36,138 bases of DNA from the NCBI GenBank assembly GCA_036519295.1, contig DATDLN010000207.1, forward strand, positions 1 through 36,138. The letters run 5' to 3'. Position numbers and translations under genes: made by a program. The notes beneath the pieces are model-generated. The model ran no database searches, was not told the DNA's origin, and saw only the letters and a list, made by a program, of their open reading frames with translations. The DNA is from JACVRW01 sp036519295. Lineage in GTDB: Bacteria > Actinomycetota > Thermoleophilia > Solirubrobacterales > Thermoleophilaceae. Shown here in pieces: positions 8,169 through 16,066 of the stretch; position 1 is the first letter of the stretch; every line of letters begins with the position of its first letter.

Positions 8169-8966
8169 GTGCCCCGCTCTCATCCGCTGTACGTCCAGCT
8201 GGTTCGCGTGTGGCGCCTGAGCGGGCGCTGGTTGCCCAACGGCTGGCTCGACGCCCTCCGCCAGCTAGCGCTGTTCGCGGGCGCGTACTACCTGTATCGC
8301 CTCGTGCGCGGCTTCGTCGACGGCCAGGCGGGACTGGCGTTCGAGAACGCACGGACGCTCGTGGACGTCGAGCGTTCGCTCGGGCTCTTCTTCGAGCCCG
8401 GTCTCCAGGCCTGGGCGAGGGGCGAGGAGTGGCTGCTCATCTTCGCCAACTGGATGTACGTGAACTCGCACTTCGTCGTCACCACCACGTTCCTGATCTG
8501 GCTCTACCTCGCCCGCAACCACGCCTTCTACTTCGTGCGCAACATGTTCCTGGTGGCGATGCTCCTGGCGCTGGTCGGCTACCTGGCCTACCCGACCGCT
8601 CCGCCGCGCTTCCTGCCCGAGTGGGGCTTCACCGATACGGTCGCGAACTTCGTCGGCGACTCGGCGGAGAACAGCGCGGACGTTCTCTACAACCCGTTCG
8701 CGGCGGTGCCGAGCATGCACGTGGCCTTCGCGCTCATGATCGCGGTCCCCGCCTTCGTCCTCGTCCGAAGGCGTGTGTTCAAGGCGCTCTGGGCGGTGTA
8801 CCCGCTCGTCGTCACCTTCGTGGTCGTGGTCACGGCCAACCACTACTGGCTTGACGCCGCCCTCGGTGCGGCCGTGGCAGCCGTGTCCGCCTGGGCGGCG
8901 ACCGCCGCCTTCGCCCGTGCCCGGCCGGACGCCTGGGCGTGGCGCGGGGCAGCGGCCAAGGCATGA
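8169..8966 (+). CDS. PAP2-family membrane phosphatase/phosphotransferase, AUR1-like
   Basis: The 265-residue protein has about six transmembrane helices. The PAP2 core is present as NPFAAVPSMHVAFAL (His184) and ANHYWLDAALGA (His225, Asp229), the two catalytic blocks of PAP2 enzymes. The wording PSMHVA and HYWLDA matches the AUR1/inositolphosphotransferase branch more than the diacylglycerol-pyrophosphatase branch. The classical KxxxxxxRP block is not obvious. Its TGA overlaps the ATG of the next gene (ATGA, 8963-8966), a CDP-alcohol phosphatidyltransferase, and ino1 follows. I infer a role in inositol lipid synthesis, such as dephosphorylating phosphatidylinositol phosphate. Confidence 0.9.
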   Translation: MPRSHPLYVQLVRVWRLSGRWLPNGWLDALRQLALFAGAYYLYRLVRGFVDGQAGLAFENARTLVDVERSLGLFFEPGLQAWARGEEWLLIFANWMYVNSHFVVTTTFLIWLYLARNHAFYFVRNMFLVAMLLALVGYLAYPTAPPRFLPEWGFTDTVANFVGDSAENSADVLYNPFAAVPSMHVAFALMIAVPAFVLVRRRVFKALWAVYPLVVTFVVVVTANHYWLDAALGAAVAAVSAWAATAAFARARPDAWAWRGAAAKA

Positions 8967-9622
8967 GCGACGAGATTGGCGAGCGTCCGCGGCGGGCGCG
9001 AGCGCCGCGCAACGGCCGCGGCGGAGGCACGACGGCGGCCGAGATGAGGGCGCTGGCGCGCGACCGGCTGATCGAGTCCCGCCTCACGCCGAACGCGATC
9101 TCCCTGACCGGCCTGCTCGGGAACCTTGTGGCCGCCGTCCTGATCCTGGAACACCTCTTCGTGCTCGCCGGAGTCGCCTTCATCCTCGGTTCGCTCTGCG
9201 ACATGATGGACGGGCGCTACTCGCGCATGTCCGGCAAGGGCACGCCCTTCGGCGCCTTCCTCGACTCGACGCTCGACCGCATCGAGGAGGGCGTGGTGCT
9301 GGCGGCCATCGCGGCCTGGTTCGCGGAGTCGGGCGACGAGCTGGCGGCCGGCGTCACCGTCCTGGCAGTGGTCGGGTCGTACATGGTCAGCTACACGCGC
9401 GCTCGCGCGGAGGCGCTCGGGGTGGAGTGCAAGGTCGGAGTCGCCTCCCGCGCGGTTCGGGTGGTGATCCTGTCCGCGGGCCTCGTGTTCGCCGACGGCG
9501 AGCTGATCCCGGACTTCGACCTGCTCGAGCCGGCCATCTACGCGATGGCGGCGCTCACGATCTTCACTACCTTTCAGCGGGTATTCCACGTACGAGGGCA
9601 GCTCCGGCGAGCCGCGGTGTAA
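8963..9622 (+). CDS. CDP-alcohol phosphatidyltransferase, probable phosphatidylinositol phosphate synthase
   Basis: The 219-residue membrane enzyme carries the family signature as DMMDGRYSRMSGKGTPFGAF followed by LDSTLD. This fits D-X2-D-G-X2-A-R-X8-G-X3-D-X3-D except that the usual Ala before Arg is Ser. All four metal-binding Asp are present. The family joins a CDP-activated lipid to a polyol or polyol phosphate. Because ino1, which makes inositol-3-phosphate, follows directly, the likely reaction is CDP-diacylglycerol plus inositol phosphate to phosphatidylinositol phosphate; glycerol phosphate is the alternative. I chose ATG 8963, which overlaps the PAP2 stop, over a GTG at 8939. Confidence 0.92.
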   Translation: MSDEIGERPRRARAPRNGRGGGTTAAEMRALARDRLIESRLTPNAISLTGLLGNLVAAVLILEHLFVLAGVAFILGSLCDMMDGRYSRMSGKGTPFGAFLDSTLDRIEEGVVLAAIAAWFAESGDELAAGVTVLAVVGSYMVSYTRARAEALGVECKVGVASRAVRVVILSAGLVFADGELIPDFDLLEPAIYAMAALTIFTTFQRVFHVRGQLRRAAV

Positions 9623-9654
9623 CCGAAGGCGCCAGGCGGAGTTGATTGGGACGC

Positions 9655-9678
9655 GGCCCCCGCGCGGGGGCCATTTTC
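9655..9678 (+). terminator. GC hairpin followed by ATTTTC, terminator or attenuator
   Basis: GGCCCCC and GGGGGCC form a perfect 7-bp stem around a GCGC loop, followed by ATTTTC. This resembles an intrinsic terminator with a short U tract. It lies between the phosphatidyltransferase stop and the ino1 GTG, so it could end the upstream transcript or reduce read-through into ino1. Confidence 0.5.
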
Positions 9679-9700
9679 ATGGGAACGGCTGGAGGGCTCT

Positions 9701-10873
9701 GTGACTGAATCTGCGCTTGCGACCAACGGCGGCTCGCGCTACCAGACCGAGAAGGTGCGTGTGGCCATCGTGGGCGTGGGGAACTGCGCCTCGGCCTTCG
9801 TGCAGGGGGTCGAGTACTACAAGGACGCCAACCCGGCGGAGTCCGTGCCGGGACTTATGCACGTGGACCTCGGCGGGTACCACGTCCGCGACATCGAGTT
9901 CACCGCGGCGTTCGACATCGATGTCGAGAAGGTCGGCAAGGACCTCTCCGAGGCGATCTGGTCCGGCCAGAACAACACGATCAAGTTCGCCGAGGTGCCC
10001 AGGCTGAACGTGCCCGTCTATCGCGGCATGACCCACGACGGGCTCGGCAAGTACCTCAAGGAGAAGATCACGAAGGCGCCCGGGGAGACCGACGACATCG
10101 TCCAGATCCTCAAGGACACCAGGACCGACGTGGTGGTCTCCTACCTCCCGGTCGGCTCCGAGCAGGCCACCAAGTGGTACGTGGAGCAGGTGCTCGAGGC
10201 CGGCTGCGGCTTCGTCAATTGCATCCCCGTGTTCATCGCCAAGGAGAACTACTGGGGGAAGCGCTTCAAGAAGGCCGGCCTGCCGATCATTGGCGACGAC
10301 ATCAAGTCCCAGGTCGGCGCCACCATCACGCACCGCATGCTCGCGCGTCTGTTCCACGAGCGCGGCGTGCAGCTCAAGCGCACGTCGCAGCTCAACGTGG
10401 GCGGCAACATGGACTTCTACAACATGCTCGAGCGCGAGCGGCTCGAGTCGAAGAAGATCTCGAAGACGAACGCCGTCACGTCGATCATGGGGCACGTCCT
10501 GCCCGAGGACGACGTCTACATCGGTCCCTCGGACTACGTGCCGTGGCTGACCGACCGCAAGTGGGCGCACATCAGGCTCGAGGGCGAGGCCTTCGGCGAC
10601 GTGCCGCTCACGTTCGAGGCCAAGCTCGAGGTGTGGGACTCGCCCAACTCGGCGGGGATCGTCACGGACGCCGTGCGCTGCTGCAAGCTGGCGCTGAACC
10701 ACGGCGTGGGCGGCCCGCTCGTGGGCCCGAGCGCCTACCTGATGAAGTCGCCGCCGGAGCAGCACCCCGACCCGGTGGCGCGTGAGCTCACCGAGAAGTT
10801 CATCGCCGAGTACGGCGGCGCTCCCAAGCTGCCGGACCAGGCGAAGGTGCGCGCGGCGACGATCGACGACTGA
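9701..10873 (+). CDS. ino1: Inositol-3-phosphate synthase (Ino1)
   Basis: The 390-residue NAD-dependent enzyme cyclises glucose-6-phosphate to inositol-3-phosphate, the first committed step to inositol. The Rossmann motif VRVAIVGVGNCASAF lies near residue 20. Further signatures are GLMHVDLGGYHVRDIEF, GDDIKSQVGAT, the QLNVGGNMDFYNM block and SKKISKTNAV. The length and the GVGNCAS form match the actinobacterial type. The GTG at 9701 is preceded by GGAGGG at good spacing. With the two genes upstream it forms an inositol-phospholipid block. It ends 6 bp from the convergent MetE-like gene. Confidence 0.97.
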   Translation: MTESALATNGGSRYQTEKVRVAIVGVGNCASAFVQGVEYYKDANPAESVPGLMHVDLGGYHVRDIEFTAAFDIDVEKVGKDLSEAIWSGQNNTIKFAEVPRLNVPVYRGMTHDGLGKYLKEKITKAPGETDDIVQILKDTRTDVVVSYLPVGSEQATKWYVEQVLEAGCGFVNCIPVFIAKENYWGKRFKKAGLPIIGDDIKSQVGATITHRMLARLFHERGVQLKRTSQLNVGGNMDFYNMLERERLESKKISKTNAVTSIMGHVLPEDDVYIGPSDYVPWLTDRKWAHIRLEGEAFGDVPLTFEAKLEVWDSPNSAGIVTDAVRCCKLALNHGVGGPLVGPSAYLMKSPPEQHPDPVARELTEKFIAEYGGAPKLPDQAKVRAATIDD

Positions 10874-10879
10874 CCGGGT

Positions 10880-11968
10880 TTATCCCCAGGCCGCCCGCGC
10901 CACGTTGGCGACGAGGCGCAGCTTGTCCTCCTCGATCTCCTCGCTGATCGGGTTGCCGTCCGCTACGGAGGCGAACCCGCACTGCGTGGAGAGCGCCAGC
11001 TGCTCGCGCGGGACCAGCCGCGCGGCCTCCTCGATGCGCGCGATCAGCTCCTCCGGCGTCTCGACCTCGGCCTTCTTCGTCGAGACGAGCCCGAGTACGA
11101 CCTGCTTGTCGTCGGGGACCTGCGAGAGCGGCTCGAATGAGCCCGAGCGCGCATCGTCGTACTCGAGGAAGAAGGCGTCGAACGCGGTGGCCCGTTCGAA
11201 CAGCGCCTGCGCGATGAAGTCGTAGCCGCCGCTGGCCATCCACATCCCGACGTTGTTGCCCCGGCACAGGTGGATGCCGAGGCGAACGCCGGATACGCCC
11301 TCCACCATGCCGTTGATGAGGTCGATGCCCTCGGTGAGCATGCGCTCGGCGGGGAAGCCGAGCGACTCGGCCCAGTCGCGCACGCGGGGGTCGACGAGGG
11401 TGGCCACCTCGGGCGCGTCGATCTGGATGTACTCACAGCCGATCGCGACGAGCTCCTGTATCTCCGATCGCCCGACGTCGGCCGCGTCGGCGAACATCTC
11501 GAACGCGTCGGAGTAGGCGCCCGTCGAGTACTTCGGGTTCCACAGACCGAAGATGACCAGCGGGCTCGGCACGGTGACCTTCAGCGGCAGGCGGGCGCGG
11601 GCCCGGGCGTAGCTGTACTCCTCGGTGACCAGCGAGCGACGCTTGCGGAGCTTGGAGGTCACCGCGAACGGAGGCGCCCATTCGAGCTCACGCTCCGCCG
11701 TCGCCCAGAGCATCGGCGTGCCCTCCTCCACTGGCTCGATGCCCTCCACGGTCTCCGTGATCGGGCCCATGAACAGGTAGCGGCGCATCTCGCCGTCCGT
11801 GACGACCTCGACGCCGGTCCCCTCCTGCATCGCGATCACCTGGTCGACGGCGCGGTCCTCCACGCGCTTGAAATCGTGAGCGGAGAGCCTGCCCTGCTGG
11901 AAGGCGGCGCGCGCCTCCTTCAGGTAGGACGGACGGAGCATCGACCCAGTCACCTCGGCCCGGAACAC
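10880..11968 (-). CDS. Cobalamin-independent methionine synthase (MetE C-terminal) family protein
   Basis: The 362-residue protein covers only the catalytic MetE barrel; full MetE has about 750 residues. The four zinc ligands of the family appear in order: His and Cys in GIHLCRGN, Glu in FFLEYDDAR, and Cys in STQCGFAS. Such stand-alone proteins are thiol methyltransferases of varied substrate and are often misnamed methionine synthase. The start is a GTG at 11968 with GAGGAGGAG upstream. The nitrilase gene lies 34 bp upstream on the same strand, so the pair probably form an operon. Confidence 0.88.
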   Translation of the reverse strand: MFRAEVTGSMLRPSYLKEARAAFQQGRLSAHDFKRVEDRAVDQVIAMQEGTGVEVVTDGEMRRYLFMGPITETVEGIEPVEEGTPMLWATAERELEWAPPFAVTSKLRKRRSLVTEEYSYARARARLPLKVTVPSPLVIFGLWNPKYSTGAYSDAFEMFADAADVGRSEIQELVAIGCEYIQIDAPEVATLVDPRVRDWAESLGFPAERMLTEGIDLINGMVEGVSGVRLGIHLCRGNNVGMWMASGGYDFIAQALFERATAFDAFFLEYDDARSGSFEPLSQVPDDKQVVLGLVSTKKAEVETPEELIARIEEAARLVPREQLALSTQCGFASVADGNPISEEIEEDKLRLVANVARAAWG

Positions 11969-12002
11969 GATGCGTCTCCTCCTCTCGTGTGGGGTGGGGA
12001 AG

Positions 12003-12905
12003 CTACACCTCGTCGGGCGCCCTCAGCACCTCGGCGCGGCTGTAGTGGCCGACCGCGTCAAACCAGCGCTTGGCGTGGAGCCCTTCCCGCAGATCGCAAT
12101 CGGCGACGACCATCCCCTCCTCGCCGTAGAGCGGCCCGGCGATCACGTCGCCGTTTGGCTCCACGATCGCCGCCCCGCCCCTGCCGAAGACCTCCCTGTC
12201 GGGAAGCTCGAGCGGAAAGTCGTCCGGGAAGGCGGAGCGGGGGATGTACTGGGGTGCGGAGACGACGTAAGCGCCCGACTCGATCGCAATGTGCCGCATG
12301 CTCGCGAGCCAGGCGTCGGAGTCGTCCGCGGTCGGCGCAACCCAGATCTGGGGTCCGCCCTGATAGACGGCCCAGCGCGCGAGCGGCATTCGGTTCTCCC
12401 AGCAGATGAGCCCGCCGATGCGGCCCACCGGCGTATCGGCCACGTCCAGGTCGTCACCCGCCCCGATCCCGTGGAAGAGCCGCTCATGGTGCGTTGGCAT
12501 CAGCTTGCGGTGCCTCGAGATGAGGCCGTCCGGGCCGATCAGGAGCAGCGAGTTGTAGAGCGAGCCCGGCCGTTCGGACTCGCGCTCGTTGACTCCGATC
12601 GCGCAGTGCACGCCGTGCTCGGCGCAGGCCCCGGCCAGCCGTTCGACGAGCGGGCCGGGCACGTCGACCGAGCTCGCCCACATGCGTTCCCACAGCTCGT
12701 CGAAGCCGTTGAAGCCGGAAGCCTGGCGGGCCCACACGTTCGACGGGTAGAGCGAGACGAATGTCTCGGGCAGGACGGCCAGCCGGACGCCGCCGGCGGC
12801 GGCCTCGCCGAGCAGGCGCACGGCCTTGTCGACCGTCGCCTCCGCGTCGAGGATGACGGGCGTGGCCTGCACGGCCGCCACGCGAACGGTTGGGAACCCC
12901 GTCAT
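12003..12905 (-). CDS. Carbon-nitrogen hydrolase (nitrilase branch)
   Basis: The 300-residue enzyme has the Glu-Lys-Cys triad: Glu in AVLPETFVSLYP, Lys in RHRKLMPTHHERLFHG, and Cys in GGLICWENRMPLARW. The C-W-E-N form and the H-H-E-R-L-F/W-G stretch are typical of aliphatic nitrilases and cyanide hydratases rather than amidases. It would hydrolyse a nitrile to the acid and ammonia in the cytoplasm. I start at ATG 12905 (MTGFPTVRVAAVQATP); a TTG at 12947 would add 14 residues. It is upstream of, and likely co-transcribed with, the MetE-like gene. Confidence 0.92.
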   Translation of the reverse strand: MTGFPTVRVAAVQATPVILDAEATVDKAVRLLGEAAAGGVRLAVLPETFVSLYPSNVWARQASGFNGFDELWERMWASSVDVPGPLVERLAGACAEHGVHCAIGVNERESERPGSLYNSLLLIGPDGLISRHRKLMPTHHERLFHGIGAGDDLDVADTPVGRIGGLICWENRMPLARWAVYQGGPQIWVAPTADDSDAWLASMRHIAIESGAYVVSAPQYIPRSAFPDDFPLELPDREVFGRGGAAIVEPNGDVIAGPLYGEEGMVVADCDLREGLHAKRWFDAVGHYSRAEVLRAPDEV

Positions 12906-13053
12906 ACCGGAGCGATCGTATCCTGCAATGGGTGGCACCTCCGACAATCTCGTTCACGTCCTGCCGCGCGAGAAGCGAGCCTGGCCAGGACGCAGGGCTG
13001 AGTCGATGTAGCGCAGCCGGCAGACGGGGACGAAATTGGAGGAGTTGCCACTA

Positions 13054-14910
13054 GTGGCGTTCTCGATCGCGCAGGTGACGCCGTGGCCCTGGGAGCAGCA
13101 CGCCGAGGTCAACCGCTTCGTCGAGCGCCTGTCCGACGAGCTCTGCGGGCGCGGCCACCGTGTCCTCGTCGTTGCTCCCTCTGACTCGCGCGACCTGGTC
13201 CGTGAGGGGCGCGGGAAGGTCAAGGCGCTGCGCTCCGACCCCGAGGCGGTGTTCGCCGAGCCGGGCTGTGCGTCGCTGATTGCCGTGGGCCAGAGCCTGC
13301 CGTTCCGGCGCGGCGGGTCCGTCTCGTTGCCGCTTGACGTGTCCCGCACGCTCGAGGAGCTCCTCGGGCGCACCGAGCTCGACTTCGTCCACGTGCACGA
13401 GCCCTTCGCTCCCTCGGCCTCGTCCGCCGCGCTTCGCCACTCGCGCGCGTTGAACGTCGGCACCTTCCATTCCACGACCGAGCGCTTCGTCTCCACCCAG
13501 GTGGCGCGCAGGATGGTCGAGCTGCTGTTCGGCCGGCTCGACGGCCGCACGGCGAGCTTCGCCGCCACGCGCGATCTCCTCGAGCGCTACTTCCTGGGCG
13601 ACTACCAGGTGATCCGGCCGGGGGCGGACCTGCTTCACCGGCCCGCAGGAAACCGCGGCCCGCCGGAGATCGTCTTCTCCGCCGAGGAGGAGCGCGGCGC
13701 GATGCGGCTCTTCCTGCGGGCGCTCCGCCGGCTCCCGACCGCACTCGACTGGCGCGCCACGATCTGGCTCCGCGACCCGGCCTCGGCGCCCACGTTCACG
13801 CTGCCGCGGCGGCTCCGCGACCGCGTCACCCTCGCCGGGCCGGCCGACGGCTCCGAGGCGCAGCACCTGGCGCGTGCCCGGATCGCGGTGGCCGCATCGG
13901 CCGGAGCGGCGCCCGCGCCGCAGCTCGTGCTGCGGGCCCTCGCGGGCGGGGCCGTGCCAGTGGTCTCTCGGCTGCCCCAGTACGAGGAGGCCGTGCGCGA
14001 CGGGGAGCTCGGACCGCTGTTCGAGCCGCGGGACGCGCTCACCCTCGCCGCCCAGCTCGAGCGCCTGCTCGCCGACCCTTCGGTGGCAGAGGAGTACAAG
14101 CGCCGGATCGAGCTGGCGCTCCCGGACATCCAGTGGTCGCGCGTCGCGGACGAGTTCGAGGCGCTGTACGAGCGCATCGCCGCGCGCAGGCACGCCACGA
14201 ACGGACCGGCCCACCTGCGCCGGCGGCTTCTCGAGCGCGACTTCATACACGTCGACCTGCACATGCACACCGACCACTCTCCCGACTGCGCCACCCCGGT
14301 GGCCACCCTGCTCGACGCCGCCAAGCGCGTCGGACTCGGCGCCATCGCTGTCACCGACCACAACGAGATCTCCGGCGCGCTCGAGGCTCGGCGGCGGTCC
14401 GACGGGATCAAGGTGATCGTCGCGGAGGAGGTGAAGACCGCGGATCAGGGCGAGGTCATCGGGCTCTTCATCGAGGAGAAGATCCCGCGCGGCTTGACGC
14501 TTCAGGAGACGATCGCCGAGATCAGGCGTCAGGGCGGGCTCGTGTACGTGCCGCATCCCTTCGACCGCATGCACGCGGTGCCCGACTACGAGCACCTGCT
14601 CGACGTCGTGGAGGACATCGACGCGATAGAGGTCTTCAACCCACGCGTGGCCTTCTCCGCCTTCAACGAGGAGGCGGCGCGCTTCGCGGCGAAGTACCGG
14701 ATCGTGGCGGGAGCGGGCTCGGACAGCCACGTGGCACAGGGCCTCGGCTCGGTGAAGATCCGGATGCGCGACTTCGATGGGCCGGAGGAGTTTCTCGAGT
14801 CGCTGCGAGATGCGGACATCGTTCGCAAGCGGCAGTCGCTGCTCTATGTGCAGGCGCTCAAGTTCATCCAGACGCGCGGCCCCGCGAAGCGCCGCGCGAG
14901 CAAGAGCTGA
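13054..14910 (+). CDS. GT4-like glycosyltransferase fused to a PHP-domain phosphoesterase
   Basis: The 618-residue protein has two parts. Residues 1 to about 370 look like a GT4 glycosyltransferase: an N-terminal domain (FSIAQVTPWPWEQHAEVNRF, GHRVLVVAPSD, FVHVHEPFAPS, GTFHSTTERF) and a C-terminal half with ALAGGAVPVVS and a P-X-Y-E-E-A loop. Residues from about 395 on form a PHP domain: HVDLHMHTDHSPDC, AIAVTDHNEISGA, VYVPHPFDR, and GAGSDSHVA supply the expected metal-binding His/Asp/Glu. I start at GTG 13054, 9 bases after GGAGGAG; a TTG at 13036 is also open. The next gene overlaps it as TGATG. Confidence 0.88.
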   Translation: MAFSIAQVTPWPWEQHAEVNRFVERLSDELCGRGHRVLVVAPSDSRDLVREGRGKVKALRSDPEAVFAEPGCASLIAVGQSLPFRRGGSVSLPLDVSRTLEELLGRTELDFVHVHEPFAPSASSAALRHSRALNVGTFHSTTERFVSTQVARRMVELLFGRLDGRTASFAATRDLLERYFLGDYQVIRPGADLLHRPAGNRGPPEIVFSAEEERGAMRLFLRALRRLPTALDWRATIWLRDPASAPTFTLPRRLRDRVTLAGPADGSEAQHLARARIAVAASAGAAPAPQLVLRALAGGAVPVVSRLPQYEEAVRDGELGPLFEPRDALTLAAQLERLLADPSVAEEYKRRIELALPDIQWSRVADEFEALYERIAARRHATNGPAHLRRRLLERDFIHVDLHMHTDHSPDCATPVATLLDAAKRVGLGAIAVTDHNEISGALEARRRSDGIKVIVAEEVKTADQGEVIGLFIEEKIPRGLTLQETIAEIRRQGGLVYVPHPFDRMHAVPDYEHLLDVVEDIDAIEVFNPRVAFSAFNEEAARFAAKYRIVAGAGSDSHVAQGLGSVKIRMRDFDGPEEFLESLRDADIVRKRQSLLYVQALKFIQTRGPAKRRASKS

Positions 14911-15563
14911 TGCAGCCGAGAGGAGCGGGCGGGAGTCCGTCCAATAGTTCTGGCCAGGTGCCCGCCACCGACGACGAGATCAAGGAGAAGTACCTCGAGC
15001 GCGCGATCCGCGAGCTGAACCAGCTCACGCGCGCGGTCCAGGAATGCGAGCTCTGTCCCCGCGGCAACCTGATGCCGGTGCTGGGCTCGGGCCACCCGCA
15101 GGCGGACATCTTCCTCTTGAAGTTCGCCCCGGTACCGGCCGAGATCGAGGAGGGCGTGGCCTTCTACGGCCGGGCGGGCAGCGCGCTCATGAAGAGCTTC
15201 AAGCGACTGGGCGTGGATCCGCTCGCCGTGTACGGCACGGTGTTCGTGAAGTGCCCCGTCGCGGACACCGACCTCGCCGCGCCCGAATGCCGCGCGCGGG
15301 TGCTCGACGAGCTGGCGATCGTCCAGCCCCGGATCGTCGTCGTGATGGGCGAAGAGGCGCTCGAGGAGCTGAACGGGCTTGGGGTGCCCCTCGGCCGCGA
15401 GCTCGACCCCCGGACGGGCGAGGTGCAGCGCCTCACCCCGTCGTGCGAGGCGCTCTACGTGCCGGACGTCGATCGCTCTCTCGACGACGAGCAGGCCAAG
15501 CGCGAGTTCTGGCGGGCGTTCCGCTCGCTGGGCGAGTGGTACGAGGACTTCCCGCCGTACTGA
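14910..15563 (+). CDS. Uracil-DNA glycosylase superfamily protein, divergent family 4-like
   Basis: The 217-residue protein has the family-4 Fe-S cysteine plan: CELCPRG (C-X2-C), then FVKCPVAD and PECRARVLDEL. The fold is suggested by FYGRAGSALMKSFKRLGVDP, which matches the GRAG block after motif 1, and by IVQPRIVVVMGEEAL. However motif 1 (usually GEAPG with an acidic residue) reads FAPVPAEIEEG, and the C-terminal H-P-S motif is missing. It may therefore bind DNA with changed or lost activity. The ATG at 14910 overlaps the stop of the GT4-PHP gene (TGATG), so the two are translationally coupled. Confidence 0.82.
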   Translation: MQPRGAGGSPSNSSGQVPATDDEIKEKYLERAIRELNQLTRAVQECELCPRGNLMPVLGSGHPQADIFLLKFAPVPAEIEEGVAFYGRAGSALMKSFKRLGVDPLAVYGTVFVKCPVADTDLAAPECRARVLDELAIVQPRIVVVMGEEALEELNGLGVPLGRELDPRTGEVQRLTPSCEALYVPDVDRSLDDEQAKREFWRAFRSLGEWYEDFPPY

Positions 15564-15573
15564 AAGGCGTAAT

Positions 15574-15606
15574 CGCCGCCCCGCAAGCCACGCTTGCGCG
15601 GCGGCG
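15574..15606 (+). terminator. Strong hairpin between genes, no U tract
   Basis: CGCCGCC (15574-15580) pairs with GGCGGCG (15600-15606); one mismatch separates this from an inner stem CGCAAG/CTTGCG with a five-base loop CCACG. It follows the glycosylase-like stop by 10 bases and precedes the next start by 16. It may stabilise or end the upstream transcript. Confidence 0.4.
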
Positions 15607-15622
15607 CTACGCTTGCCTTCCA

Positions 15623-16066
15623 ATGGCGCATAAGGCGAGGGTCCTGGTGGTGGCCAACCGCACCGCCGAGTCGCCCGAGTTGCTCGACGCTCTCAGGGCG
15701 CGTGCGGTACAGGGCCCCTGCGAGTTCACGCTGCTCGTGCCCGCGACCCCTCAGGGGATCGCCTGGGCCGCAGACATGCACGCCGGGAGCGAGGAGGCGG
15801 AGGAGCACCGGCAGGCCTTCGTCGACGAGCTGCGTGCGGAGGGGCTCGACTTCGGCGACGCGAAGGTCGGCGATCCCGACGCCCTCGCGGCCGTGAGCGA
15901 CGAGTGCAACTTCCACGAGTACGACGAGATCATCGTCTCCACCCTCCCGCTCAAGATCTCGAAGTGGCTTCGCGTCGACCTACCCCGTAAGGTGAAGGCG
16001 GCCACCGGCCTCCCGGTGACGCACGTGATCGGAAGCGAAGAGAAGGCCCGCACACGATGGACCTAG
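15623..16066 (+). CDS. Universal-stress-protein-like small protein
   Basis: The 147-residue soluble protein begins RVLVVANRTAESPELLDAL, a Rossmann-like strand-loop-helix, and ends with EYDEIIVSTLPLKISKWLRV followed by GLPVTHV. The last part resembles the end of Usp domains, where a G-X-S/T loop binds nucleotide. The classical G-X2-G-X9-G-S signature is not intact, so nucleotide binding is uncertain. It overlaps the next small gene by 10 bp. Confidence 0.8.
   Translation: MAHKARVLVVANRTAESPELLDALRARAVQGPCEFTLLVPATPQGIAWAADMHAGSEEAEEHRQAFVDELRAEGLDFGDAKVGDPDALAAVSDECNFHEYDEIIVSTLPLKISKWLRVDLPRKVKAATGLPVTHVIGSEEKARTRWT

Noticed and set aside
11270..12409. Plus-strand frame opposite the MetE-like and nitrilase genes
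   Set aside because: It runs across two real genes and their gap with low-complexity sequence.
13051..14730. Minus-strand frame of 559 codons opposite the GT4-PHP gene
   Set aside because: The plus-strand product has clear motifs; this is its mirror.
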